Made by a program: the position numbers and the translations under genes | In this document: positions 9,848 through 20,200 of the stretch, one piece after another | Numbering within the stretch: position 1 is the first letter of the stretch | Layout of the letters: each line of letters begins with the position of its first letter | Notes under the pieces: generated by a model | The model's input: the letters and a program-made list of their open reading frames with translations, nothing else | What the model was told of the DNA's origin: nothing | Databases searched by the model: none | NCBI RefSeq assembly: GCF_000003605.2 | Contig: NW_003106593.1 | Location: 22,047-43,610, forward strand | Direction of reading: 5' to 3' | From: Saccoglossus kowalevskii | Lineage: Eukaryota > Hemichordata > Enteropneusta > Harrimaniidae | DNA: 21,564 nucleotides

Positions 9848-10580
9848 CTACCATTTTTTGGAAGCTAAGTTTAATAGTGTTAACTTCTCTCTGTTTGACA
9901 TAAAACAATCAAACTGCTTTCCAGCACGTGGTATTTGAACTACTCTGGCTCTCTCATATAACCACTGCAAATGATTTGTCGGCTTTTCTGCATAGTCTGT
10001 TAATAATTCTTCTCTTTCAGTCATCCTACTCTCAATCATCACGCCTATGAGTGTAATGTATCTTCCCAGCATCAGCAAATTTGGAGTAAACAAGGTAGAT
10101 TCTTGGAACGTTTTTTTTTCTAGAAGACATTCTCACCAGGGGAATATGTAAATTCTAGTCAGACAGATCTATCCTGACTAATTGTATCTTTATATATAAC
10201 TATTGCTCTTAGGATTACAATGTATCTTTTTCCTGCAATTGACACGTTTCTGCAAATATATATGATTCAAGGGTTACTTACTACACTGATGTGTATGCTA
10301 CTATATGCCTTTATCTATTTTGTAATATACTCGCCAACAAGAGGATAATTTTTCCTCCTAAGAGTCTCAGGTAATGATCCTATTGCTCTCTCATGCTCTT
10401 TCCTCTGACTAAAAAAAACATGTTTTGCACACAGTGTACACTGCTGATACCACAGCACATCGGTTGTTAAATCGTGTCAATTTCTCTCTCCACAGTGTTT
10501 GTGATACCAATGTGACCTGAAGCTACGTAGTCATGCCTGCAAAGTCTGCAAATCTTCATCATTGGACTCTTTAGTCGCCT
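9848..10580 (-). pseudogene. Integrase fragments of the gypsy remnant
   Basis: HDYVASGHIGITNTVER (about 10495-10545) resembles the H-x-x-x-x-GHLGxxKTL start of the zinc-binding domain, and a CxxC-like VCKTC follows near 10425-10440. At 9848-10125 a longer open stretch contains STLFTPNLLMLGR, matching the gypsy integrase C-terminal phrase TGFTPNxLMLGRE, then ALxW/ERAR-type helical sequence. The catalytic core between them is mostly unreadable or deleted. Confidence 0.75.
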
Positions 10581-10859
10581 GATTTCTGCATCAGTTTTCT
10601 GTCACACTATAATCCTGATGGCCGTACCTTGATCTCCATTTTAATGACTACTATTTCAGTGTTCACTATTCTGGTTTCTTCAATTCTGGTTTCACCTTTT
10701 TCTGTATCCGTCATATATATATGGGAGTAGTTCATGCTATACTCTCCAGTCTTGGAAATCTCAGTGCTATGTTTCACCTGTCAACCAAATGTCAATATGG
10801 TTTTCTTGACAACCTGTCAGCATTCTGTTCACTACCTTTAATAACTTCATTTGAACACT

Positions 10860-11120
10860 TGAAACATTAAAGCTGCATAACCAGTCCTGATTGTGAATCT
10901 TCTACCATACAATATCTAACGAAATCCGCCAATAAATTCTTCCTTGTGGCACAATAATTCCATTCCTTTTTTCTTAACGACCTGTTGCCATATGCAATCA
11001 CCATTTCCTTTCCATCTTAGTCTGTGATAAGACAGTTCCTATTCCGGTTTTACACATTGAACACATATTCCCTTTTTGCCATGTAGATACAATATAATAA
11101 CACTGTAGTAGACATCACAC
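10860..11120 (-). pseudogene. RNase H fragment of the gypsy remnant
   Basis: GIGTVLSQTKMERK is followed by VIAYGNRSLRKK, then after a one-base shift by EWNYCATRKNLLADF, then GRRFTIRTGYAALM. These are close to the gypsy RNase H pattern IGAVLSQ, VIAYxSRSL, NYxxTxxELLA, FxIRTDHAAL. The TDH Asp-His of that pattern is read here as TGY, another sign of decay. Confidence 0.85.
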
Positions 11121-11149
11121 ACTTTAATTCGTGGCAAGCACTTTCACAT

Positions 11150-11760
11150 TCTCTATCCCAGTCACATGTAAATCCCGACACGTATTGTTATCGGCACTAT
11201 ACGAAACAAGTACATTACACTGGTTCTGAACAGGTCACATTTTATTGGTTGAGTTTTAACCCAGCCACTCTCAGCACTATCTCCAACCATTTCAACTTTT
11301 TGGATACACCTTTACCATAAACAATATTACTATCTAAATATAACAAAAAATATTTCCCACTGCAATCTAACCATTACATACCATAGAAGTTGCATTACAA
11401 GTACCAAATGCTATTAACTTCTAGCTATATAGAGCACTATCAGTAACAACGGCAGCTTTATTTGTTGTATCCACTTGCTAAAAGTTGAAAACCAGCAAGC
11501 TCGACACAATCTAGGGAATCATCCATTCTTGGGGATTGGATGTGTATCTTTAATTGTTACATTGAATTGAATCAGTCAGCATTCTATAAACAACAAAGAA
11601 CATATCTTTCTTCACCAAAAGATAGGCGATACCTAGGAAGTACAACTCGGTTGGATGATACCTGCTTTCAATATTTTTTCTACCCGTTTCCCAGTCTCCT
11701 CTCTGCGAATTTAGTAGCCTTCTTTGATGTTTCCTAATAAGAGCTGCATCACCTGTTTAA
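11150..11760 (-). pseudogene. Reverse transcriptase fragment of the gypsy remnant
   Basis: Recognisable pieces in order: TGDAALIR (about 11730-11753); KILKAGIIQPS (about 11649-11680); VTIKDTHPIPRMDDSLD (about 11505-11560), a hallmark of gypsy RT; FGTCNATSMV (about 11390-11420), the relic of FGLCNAPATF; YLDS at 11329-11340, where the catalytic Y-x-D-D has lost its second Asp; and AGLKLNQ with KCDLFRTSVMYL (about 11180-11260). Stops and frame changes separate them. Confidence 0.85.
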
Positions 11761-11950
11761 CATGCATGGTGTATGATGTTACATTTGGTCACTGCACCTG
11801 TACCACCCTGTCACATTCTGGCAACATTTTTCCTCTTGCCAAGATGTGGGGACCATAATATTAATTTCTGTTGGCTATTCCTTTCCACCTAGATCTTGTA
11901 TTTCGATTGTTTGGCTTAGTGTGATCTTACATATTTGTCAACATGGATTT

Positions 11951-12827
11951 CTCCCGGATTTCTGATAATAGTGTGTTGTTCATCTTAAGTTAGTTCCCTC
12001 TGGGTTTCTGACACCTTGAAGTTCCTGTAGTTAATTCATATTAGACCAACATAAGATCCAATTCCAACACTAACAGCTAGTTGTGGTGTTGTAATTCATT
12101 ACATATTCTACACTAGCATCCACTGTAGGTGAGTATAGGTATAGTGACTGGAAAATTGGCAGAGAACAACACTCAGCTGGAGAACCAAACAACACTCAGC
12201 TTAACAGTATATAATCCAGCATAAACTCTCATTGACAGTACCTTTGCATCAACGGGTTTGACATTTCCCTCGGCAAATTACAGCATCAACACTTACTAAA
12301 TGACTGAAGATTTAATTATGCACACACCACGAGTTTACTGTTATTCCACTAAACAGCCTGTCAGCCATACAAGTCAAACAGTCAAGTACTGTCCAGCTCG
12401 GTAAGCAATCATGAAAACAAATAGTATTAATTAAACTGGATCCGTAGAAATATATTTATGATTAAGTATTATCTACGAACTCTAACAACAAATCCACACG
12501 CAAAAAAATCATTCAGTGACGAAAAATACACTGGTACCAACAACTAAAAAATTCGTCGGCATAATTTCAGAAGACGTACGTACACTAAGCATTTTGTTTT
12601 TTTATTTATGTTAATTTATTCATGACGTGGCAGTTTTTGTGTTCATAAATATTCATTAATTTCTGGATCAGTACATTCTAAAAAGGGCGATATATTAATT
12701 TAGGGGGGCATTTTCGGAGTTAAAAAAGTTAAAAAGGGTAGCAACCCTTAGGGGGTTAATACAATTCTCGCCCCTTGTTCGTACTTTGAAGAGCTTTGAC
12801 TGGCTTCCATTGGACCATTGGAGGTAG
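11951..12827. other. Intergenic, nothing recognised
   Basis: Gag and the 5' LTR of the gypsy remnant would be expected here, but I see neither. There is a short direct repeat ACAACACTCAGCT near 12167 and 12189. No gene is supported. Confidence 0.4.

Positions 12828-12862
<35 letters not shown>
12828..12862. repeat. TA/TG microsatellite
   Basis: (TA)n running into (TG)n, visible directly as an alternating tract of about 35 bases. Likely length-variable. Confidence 0.95.
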
Positions 12863-12984
12863 TATTGTGTGGAGTTAAGTTCTTGATATACTGAAGCTTT
12901 AGATGTTTATGGCAAATATTTTATGTAGTTATGGACATGACTGACTGAAAGGTGATTATACTGATCAAGTTTTGACAGACAATG

Positions 12985-13118
12985 GTAAATATTGTACGTG
13001 TAAGTCCTTTGTTTCGCTTATTACAGATTTCCGATTTTCTGTAATTAGCGAAACGAATTTTTTACTAATTAAAATATTGTTATTTTCGGAAAATATTTTG
13101 TAAATATTGTGCGTGTAA
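12985..13118. repeat. Hairpin flanked by 19-base direct repeats
   Basis: GTAAATATTGTACGTGTAA (12985-13003) and GTAAATATTGTGCGTGTAA (13100-13118) differ at one position. Between them, GTTTCGCTTATTACAGA (13011-13027) and TCTGTAATTAGCGAAAC (13038-13054) form a 17-bp stem with one mismatch around a 10-base loop. This could be a small foldback insertion or a tandem duplication edge. No coding potential is seen. Confidence 0.7.
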
Positions 13119-13141
13119 AACCCATTTACTTTGATTAAAGT

Positions 13142-13579
13142 TTATTTTTTATTATGTGTGCTATCTTGTTTTGTTTCGTTTCTTCGATTACAATAAGCCC
13201 GTTCAGACGATAGCCAACCACGTCTCTGTCTTCCAGCGATACTTATTCCCCCTCGTTTACCTCGTTTTTTAGAAATCTCCGCTAGGTAATTTGTCAACCA
13301 ATCAGGAGTCGTCACTGCTGACCTAAATGCCTTATTTAGCATGCCCTCACGTTGTGTGTGTTCCATTTCACGCCCGTCTAGGACCGTTCCTTTGTAACCA
13401 TGGTTTTCAGTTAACACGTATTGACCGTCGTTATGCAAAGGTCGAGGAACTGGCAACCAGGTTGTCGACGTAATTGTGTCATTGCTATAATTAGACCGGT
13501 GCTTAGCACACTGCACTTGTACAGCATTCAGACTCTCACGGCGCTTGTGATATCTCGCAAAAACAATATACAGACACAC
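13142..13579 (-). CDS. Unidentified ORF (145 codons), doubtful
   Basis: The longest open frame in the window. Its first codon is GTG and the first in-frame ATG gives only a short C-terminal part (MEHTQREGMLNKAF onward). The product is basic and polar, with KKRGKRGGISIAGRQRRGW near the C-terminus, no transmembrane segment and no family I recognise. The region is richer in CpG and GC than its surroundings, and its 3' end is shared with the repeat at 1261-1304, so it may be a transposon fragment or a single exon of something unknown. I do not claim it is a gene. Confidence 0.2.
   Translation of the reverse strand: MCLYIVFARYHKRRESLNAVQVQCAKHRSNYSNDTITSTTWLPVPRPLHNDGQYVLTENHGYKGTVLDGREMEHTQREGMLNKAFRSAVTTPDWLTNYLAEISKKRGKRGGISIAGRQRRGWLSSERAYCNRRNETKQDSTHNKK
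13153..13196 (-). repeat. Dispersed repeat copy 2 (pair of 1261-1304)
   Basis: The reverse complement matches 1261-1304 with about 41 of 44 bases identical. It overlaps the 3' end of the minus-strand ORF at 13142-13579, which suggests that ORF may lie in or beside a repeat element. Confidence 0.75.
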
Positions 13580-14486
13580 TTATTTCTGTTTAAACAGTAA
13601 TTGTCACCAAATTGATCATGGTGTGACGAATATTACTGTTTAAATTGTATATAAGCCTCGAGACATACAACCAAGAAGTCATGTCAGGAATGGGAACATG
13701 TGGCATCCTTCATGAAATAAATATATAGCACATGAAAGTTATATAAATATATATATATAAAAAAAAACATGTTTGCAGTAAACTCAAAACCTACCCCAAA
13801 ACAAACATATACACACAATAGTTTTACACATATGTATAAACAGTATAAGAATGAGTTTTCTACTATAACCACACCATACCATATCATAGGATAGGTTTAT
13901 GTTGAAAGAATGATTTTGTTCGGTCCAAAACTTCTAACATAACAACACAACTTATTGAAGGGGTTGTGACATCACTAATACATCATGCAACGAATGTAAT
14001 AGTGATAGTAAAATTACAAAACAAATGTCTTAATTATATCTTTGATAGTTAACAAATTAAAACTTCTTATACTAATACATGGGGGTTCCTGACATTTATA
14101 CGCATATAAAAAAACCTATTGTGAACTATACACCGACTAAAATCATTAGCTTAAATATTTTTGAGGGGCACTATTTTGTGCAATATAAGAACCCCTGTAG
14201 GTACTTCCTCGCCAAATATTAGTCAGATACGTAATAAAGTACAGATACGTAATACTAGAAGAAATATAGAAGAAGAAATCTGCACTATACAGAACAAATT
14301 GAGCCCAATATGTTTAACCATTAATTGCAATTGCAGATGGATTCATAACTTATTGTTTGCAATGAAAGCAAACCTGCTGAACATACAGACTCAGCTACAT
14401 CCGGTGATCCTCTTATGAATAACACAAATTAAAAATGGCGGACAAAATATAAGTTAACTGCTATATTTTCTCATACGTTTCGGCAA
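13580..14486. other. Intergenic, nothing recognised
   Basis: AT-rich sequence containing a (TA)n tract near 13741-13760. Open frames here have no family motif and no splice or codon support. Confidence 0.45.
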
Positions 14487-14492
14487 TTTATT
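14487..14492 (-). terminator. Possible poly(A) signal of the ARH gene
   Basis: TTTATT on the plus strand reads AATAAA on the minus strand, about 260 bases beyond the stop codon at 14751-14753. It is the first clear canonical signal I noticed downstream. Confidence 0.35.
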
Positions 14493-14750
14493 TTGCTACA
14501 TTATCTGCCTATGTACTAACAAGTCCATGTTTAAAGATTGTGGTGCTCACTTGTCCTTAGCAAAACACTGCATGTACGTGCAAATAGATATGTGTATATT
14601 TTTAACGGCAAAAAGCACAACATCTTCAGCAAGCATGACCATACCCATCATGTATGCGTACAGTATATGTATGTGCCTAACGTAGATCCAGACTTCTTGC
14701 AGCTTCAAACTTTACATTTGTACTTGGTCTTGATCATGTATTTTCAGAAT

Positions 14751-15482
14751 TCACGAATATCCAGAATAAAAATCTCCCTTTTTCTGATACATTTGTCCTG
14801 GTTGTTTAACATCACGTTCGGAGCGAGGGTAAGACTGACTGGACCGTGCTGTCGCACGAAAATTTTCAGGAATCGGTTTAGCTGCGCCTTCAGTTTTAAC
14901 TCCTAGTTCCATCTTGTCTGTACCAGACGCTGCTGCATGCAAGGGTCTAAATTTGATATCTAGAAATCTAAATGAAAAAAATAAAGATTGACAAGCACAC
15001 CGTTGCACATACCGAAACGAACATGAATTGAGAGGCAAGTGATAAGTAAGTAACAGACGACTAAACAAAATTCATCACCAAGTAATTGAATTGTGTATTT
15101 ACCTATCAATATTGTCATCCAACCATCTCTTGTATTTGAGTTTACCAATCCACGATGATGGTAACTTTTTAGACCCCAGCTTACATCCGAGTAATGCCCC
15201 TGCTACTGCTCCATTTGTGTCTGCATCACCAGCCTGGAAGGTAAATGAACAGATATTGAAAATATACAATACAAATATATGTAATTAGTACATTGTGGAA
15301 CATACAATAGATAACTAATGTACCTCTTTAACGATGGCTGTCAGAGCTTGTCTGAAATCCGTCTGCCGTAATGCCCAGAAACCAGCCCCAAGACATTTGT
15401 AAGTGTAGCCAATTTTCCCAGCTTCATCTAACTTCAGGTCTTTTATGTTTTTTGCGTTCATGTACCGATACAATTCGTCAAT
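14751..15482 (-). CDS. ARH domain 2 C-terminal exons and tail
   Basis: Exon 15482-15324 contains YTYKCLGAGFWALRQTDF. Exon 15233-15103 contains AGDADTNGAVAGALLGCKLG, the second metal-binding segment. Terminal exon 14967-14751 adds a 71-residue tail rich in Ser, Arg, Lys and Gln, ending in YSGYS before TGA. The tail has no recognised domain and is likely disordered. Confidence 0.88.
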
Positions 15483-18400
15483 CTACAAGTAAATGGCATT
15501 AATACAGTTTACACAAATGTCGTTATCGATTATTTTTCATATTATATGATTTTGTAAATTTGTATCACAATTACTAGTTCTTATGGATAATAAGCTTCAC
15601 GTCAAGTAAAATAATTGAATTATAGAATATGTGTCTGAACACCATTGATACGGCTATTAAGATCACACAGATATGCTGATAACATAGTGGTATTGATACA
15701 GAATATACTTGTACATACTTGTGATTTGTCATTAAGATACACTTTTGCATGATGGAAGCTTTCATTCACTATTCTCTCAACATCATACTTTCCTATTAGG
15801 CTTAGATGTCTCCCTTGTAACATCATTGCAATGGACGTTGTCACAGCAACACAAGAAGCTACACATCTGTTAAATCGAATGATGAACTGTTAACATCAAT
15901 TGTATTGTTCGAACACAGTATGTGGGCAGCTGAGAATAATAAAGTGTTTCATAACCTTGGATCAGCATGGGTTGTTTCACATATTTTCACAGTGTTCTTT
16001 TTGACCATTTCAATATCATCAAACTGATGAATACCAAGTATTGATGTCCTCATCACTGCTCCATTTGGTGCCAAATGTCCACCACTAGAACGCCACACCT
16101 CGTAAGCTGCCTACAACATGATGAAGATTGATAACTGTAATTATATTAAATTATAAATAATATGACAGCTATAGGATAATAATATCCTACAACTAGTTAT
16201 TAAGCATATGTCCTACAAGTTACATCATTATGTGGGGAACATACTTAAGTGAGTGGTCGACATATGCACCCCTTTCCATGTTTGTGTTTGAATGGACACG
16301 GTTAGTGCCAAAAAATACAAAGAAGCTATCATATTGTGGACCTAAGTTGGTCATATGATACAAATTTTGGAATATGGTTTTGAAGAATTGTGAAGTTGTA
16401 GAACATAATTCAATGGCTGAGCTTACAATATTACATGTATGTGTGTTATAAAAAATGATTATATTGATGCCTGATTTGGTTTCATGTGAAACTTCGCATG
16501 GCTAAGAACTTGGTATGTTGTAGTTCCTATACCAAGACCACCAGTGTCACCAAGCGCCGGGAATCCGTTATGCATCCAATGTACAAGTTTTCCAGCAAAG
16601 TTCATTGGCACAACCTACATGAAAGAAAACATGTTAGTTAACCGACCATACTAACAGGGCCACCTAATTAATTATTATTGAATTAATATAAGTAATGGTT
16701 AGTGTCATAATGTGGAGTAATTACTCTGATAATAATTGGTAATTACTATAAAAGAAATTAAATGTAACCTTTCCATCGTTATCCACTAGTGATTGCATAA
16801 TCAGTATCATCTGATCGCTATCATCTGTCCAATCACCTGCTTCCCATCTGCGTTGATGTTCTTTATACTTGTCAGCTCTCTCTTTAAATGCATACTCAAG
16901 TTGATTTTCGGGATAGAACTGTAATATGGTTAGTATAGTCGTAATTGCCACAAAGTCAAACGTTGTGAAAAGTGAGATGACTGTTTTACATTACATGACA
17001 TGTAGAAATTCGAGTTGTCCATTGATACATACCCCCTCAATGGATAAAAGGACAGACAAAATCGCTACTACTACACACTGCTGAATATTAGAACACAACC
17101 TGACATATACACAACATACGCTCACATTGCATTGCCCGCAATTGGCAAGTTTTAATCGATTGCTCTCTATGTATAAATCTAACAGTTATACATATGATAA
17201 ATAGTTCAAACTCATAATGGTCAATTGTAACATTTCATTAGGGATGTAGAAAACTTAAATTTACACTGATTATTTTCATCGAAGAAGGATTTTTAAACAT
17301 AAACTATATTATTTCAAGCTCATGATTCACACTAATATATGAAAAACATAACATTTTCACTAGAATTTGCATTTCAGTGGAGTTTCTGCATTGAATTGTT
17401 AAATGGTCATGAAAATTCTTGTGACCAATGTTTTGAAGTCCAGTAAATTGAGAATGATTGCTAAAGATGTTCTTACTTTACTTGCGTGATTTATCAATTA
17501 TTTACAATACATGCAAATATAGAACTACGAGGGTTGTTATTGTTGAAAGCTGTTTTAAATATGTTCCATTTATGATAGACATATAAAATGGTGATACAAT
17601 AATTATACCTAAAAAGTATAAAATGTGCCAAAAATCTTCTACTACAACCTTGAATGAATTCGAGCAAAACAATCAATAATCTGTCTCAATATTATATTAT
17701 ATTTAACTTATATATAATCAAACAGATCAGGCTGAGCGTAATCTGCAATAATAAAGACTTAGGATTATTCCATTTATACTCCATATCATCAGCGTTTTTC
17801 TTTCGATATAGATGATCTGTCAGTCTTCAGTGTTGGTCATTTAACAGATACGGTTTGTGTCTTTTCTTTGCCAATTGTTAACGTTATTCTGTTGGGTAAT
17901 GTTGTATATCTCATTCTGCTTTTATCAACCTCCAAGTTCGATATGATAACAATAACAAGTTTATAAATACAAAAATTTGTCAAGCTACCTTTTTAGCTTC
18001 TTGCTTATCCATGAACTCAGTTAATAATCCAATGGCATCACCAATACAATTGCCGTAGATTGTCCCCAGTATGCGTCTCAACAAAGTTGTCTCTGATAAT
18101 GCAGTCTTATAGTTAGATATTTCTCCAAACAATTCAAATTGTCGATGGTCCAATGGCTGTCTGCTTTTACTGGAATAGTCATCCGCGCTACTAGTGTCGA
18201 CTGTTGCCATTGCGCGGGAATAGTCACCCGCTTGTTGGGTATGTTGGCTCCGTGGCACATTGATTGGTAGATTAATAAACCTGTACAAATTAAGTAAATT
18301 AATGATTACAACATACGACAGTGTTACCAATGCCTGTAATTGACTGACTATCCATTGGTTGTTCGAAGAGTTTGACTAACTATCTGTTCAGGTTTATGAA

Positions 18401-20200
18401 ATTCCTTGAACTCTACTTTGAAAAGGATGGTATGTGAAGCTGGACATTTTTCGCGGGGCGTGCTTACCTTTTGATTGTTGATTCAAGTGTACTTTGCTGT
18501 GGGAAACTGCTCACCCAGTTGGGCGGTATTGCGTTGTAGCCCAATTTACATCCTAATAATGCCCCAGCAACTGCGCCGTTAGAGTCGGCATCCCCACCCT
18601 ATGAAAAAAAACAATATACCATTTGACTTTCGGGGAGCAAATTACAATTACTAATTAAATAATAACACACGTTTGTGAGGGCAATATCACGATAGATTGC
18701 CTGTCCAAGGAATGGTAGTCATGACCATACCTAAAGTAGACAACAATCATGTCATTGCCCGAATGATCATGTTTTATCATAGATTTAACACATTTCACTG
18801 TTGTTATCCATGATATGATTGGTTAAATCTCGGTCACATGATATATGTAGATGGTTATGAAGAGAGTTATGTAAGAATGGGTGGCGTCTTTTTACGGTTG
18901 TCTGCCTTATGGTCAGTTGTTATGATCATAATAATGATGATGCCTCCTCTGGCACAAAAAAATGTGATTATGCAAATGAGTGCAAAACCTTTAATTTTAA
19001 ATAATTACAAAACGTTTGTGTCTGATTGTTTTGATATTTCACATAACCATCACCTGGCGATGCACCTCAGTACGTCAAATACTATATATAAATGCGGCAA
19101 ATATTAATTGCAGGCACATAGGTAACCTTGCTTTTTTCTGAGCAGCGAGATAATAATGAATTAGCAATGGCTTGAGATTTAAATTAAGCCGTATATATAA
19201 AACAACGTATGTTGTTATATCTGTAAGTACATCCCGTTTTATTAAAATTTCATACAATCCGCCGTGAAATAAATTGACGAAGGTAAAATATGTCAAACGT
19301 TCAAATTGAATGCAAGGATCAATCACAAATCATATGTTTGTATAGTAACGGACATGGTACAGAGCACTTTGAACAGTACTTGTGTATTTTTACCTCTTTA
19401 ACAATTGTCGTTAGGGTTTCCTGGAAGTCTGTCTGTTGTAAAGCCCAAAAGCCGTAACCAAGACAAGTGTACGTGTAACTGTACTTATCAGATGATAGCC
19501 TTCTATAGTCAGATATATGCATGTATTGGCGTAATTCTTCAACCTACAACAAACAAATTCAATACATTTCCATATGGCATATGGAAACATTTTAATTAAT
19601 GATTCATTCATTAAGGGAATGTATATGAGAACGTTTCCTTTATATAAAATGTATGGTATTATTATACATCTGTCACCGTAACGCCATAAGTTACAGTGTG
19701 TCGTAATTTTGCGGTATTTTACGGGGTATTTTCATCTTATCATATAAGGAAATGCGAATTCCAAATATGGAATGATTACATGCGTAAGCGTCCTTTAATA
19801 ATGAAAACAAACATGACTGCCACCAGGGTTTGACCAGACTCTACACAAAGAAGTTCGCTAATTCTGTTCTAAATATTCCCATGATGTATAAACTGAAAAC
19901 TTATCTCTAACCTGTATTTATTATGACAAGATATTTTAAGTTTACAAAGTGTTATTATAAGGAGGATTATTGTTGTACTATATGCTCCTTTTTTCTTATT
20001 TTCGCTGTATATACCTGGAAGTATTCAATACACTAGAGAAAACACTTACTTGTTCCTTATTTTCAAGACATCGTTTTGCATATTTGAAACTTTCTGTTAC
20101 AAGACTCTCAACGTTTACTCTTTTGTCATGGTCAACTTGATGTTTGCCCTGTAGCAACATTGCTATAGCGGTTGTCACAGCAACGCATGACGCAATACAT
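14751..20200 (-). CDS. Tandem-domain ADP-ribosylglycohydrolase (ARH/DraG-like), 5' incomplete
   Basis: By family, a metal-dependent hydrolase that removes ADP-ribose or related groups; substrate unknown. Minus-strand exons, 5' to 3': 20200-20050, 19543-19394, 18598-18468 (C-terminal half of domain 1); 18280-17989 (linker plus N-terminus of domain 2); 16918-16769, 16614-16471, 16110-15956, 15866-15719, 15482-15324, 15233-15103 and 14967-14751 (domain 2 and tail). All junctions agree in phase and give about 608 residues. Domain 2 has RILGTIYGNCIGDAIG, the metal-binding DWTDDSDQM, GDTGGLGIGTTT, NGAVMRTSILG, and GDADTNGAVAGALLGCKLG. Domain 1 shows the matching last three exons with GGDADSNGAVAGALLGCKLG. 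No signal peptide or membrane segment is visible, so it is probably cytosolic or nuclear. Exons for the first half of domain 1 are not in the window. Two separate genes remain possible, but no stop lies between the domains. Confidence 0.85.
15719..16110 (-). CDS. ARH domain 2 middle exons
   Basis: Exon 16110-15956 encodes AAYEVWRSSGGHLAPNGAVM and RTSILGI and ends in phase 2 (HADPR). Exon 15866-15719 encodes CVASCVAVTTSIAMMLQG and is the counterpart of domain 1 exon 20200-20050. NGAVMRTS is a well-conserved phrase in the ARH family. Confidence 0.9.
16471..16614 (-). CDS. ARH domain 2 exon ending at a GC splice donor
   Basis: Begins after CATGTAG with VVPMNFAGKLVHWMHNGF, followed by GDTGGLGIGTTT and HAKFHMKPNQ. 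The reading frame then runs into a stop, and no GT lies at a fitting place. A GC donor (CAG|GCATCA, GC at 16470-16469) joins it in phase 0 to AAYEVW at 16110, restoring the family pattern H-x-x-F-x-x-x-P-x-x-A-A-x-x-V-W. The alternative GT at CAA|GTTCTT would delete this conserved part. Confidence 0.8.
16769..16918 (-). CDS. ARH domain 2 exon with first metal-binding motif
   Basis: Starts after ATTACAG and ends before GTTACA, exactly 50 codons, phase 0 at both ends. It encodes FYPENQLEYAF and then GDWTDDSDQMILIMQSL. The Thr-Asp-Asp of WTDDSDQM corresponds to the TDDTxM metal-binding motif of the family, so domain 2 keeps its first metal site. Confidence 0.9.
16919..17988. other. Intron of the ARH gene, nothing recognised
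   Basis: The largest intron inside domain 2, about 1.07 kb and AT-rich. I found no repeat family, exon or RNA gene in it. Confidence 0.6.
17989..18280 (-). CDS. Linker exon joining the two ARH domains
   Basis: The acceptor TTGTACAG precedes 18280. The first base completes the Arg codon started at 18468, and the exon runs FINLPINVPRSQ, then a Ser/Gln/Asp-rich linker, then RRILGTIYGNCIGDAIGLL, the N-terminal helix of domain 2. Its start resembles the start of the terminal exon of domain 2 (RFLDIKFRPL), so it appears to fuse an old C-terminal tail to a new N-terminus. The linker contains an internal repeat of GACTATTCC (DYS...DDYS). An internal ATG at 18208-18210 with a good context (GCAATGG) could start a shorter, single-domain protein. 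Confidence 0.75.
18468..20200 (-). CDS. ARH domain 1, C-terminal half (three exons)
   Basis: Exons 20200-20050 (CIASCVAVTTAIAMLLQG), 19543-19394 (TYTCLGYGFWALQQTDF) and 18598-18468 (GGDADSNGAVAGALLGC). Lengths are 151, 150 and 131 bases, against 148, 159 and 131 for the corresponding domain 2 exons, with the same phases. GGDADS supplies the second metal-binding Asp pair. The first metal site (TDD motif) would be in exons further upstream. The introns (20049-19544 and 19393-18599) contain nothing I recognise. Confidence 0.88.

Larger units (their letters stand above)
9848..11950 (-). pseudogene. Decayed Ty3/gypsy retrotransposon pol region
   Basis: Read on the minus strand from right to left, fragments appear in the standard gypsy order: reverse transcriptase, RNase H, integrase zinc-binding region, integrase C-terminus. 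They are scattered over all three frames with many stops and frameshifts. No gag or protease was recognised to the right, and no LTR pair was found. Part of the RT-RNase H join (the segment that normally contains the YLGH...FLG region) seems deleted near 11150-11180, as does most of the integrase core between about 10130 and 10430. It lies between the convergent 3' ends of the two host genes and is surely inactive. Confidence 0.85.

Noticed and set aside
9718-9903. Plus-strand ORFs around the gypsy remnant
   Set aside because: The pol similarity is on the minus strand; these are antisense frames in T-rich DNA.
14538-14906. 122-codon plus-strand ORF
   Set aside because: It overlaps the terminal ARH exon on the opposite strand and has no family motif.
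18078-18260. 60-codon minus-strand ORF starting MCHGANIP
   Set aside because: It is an out-of-frame shadow of the linker exon, whose true frame encodes the ARH N-terminus.
18838-19107. 89-codon plus-strand ORF
   Set aside because: It falls in an intron of the minus-strand ARH gene with no recognised similarity.
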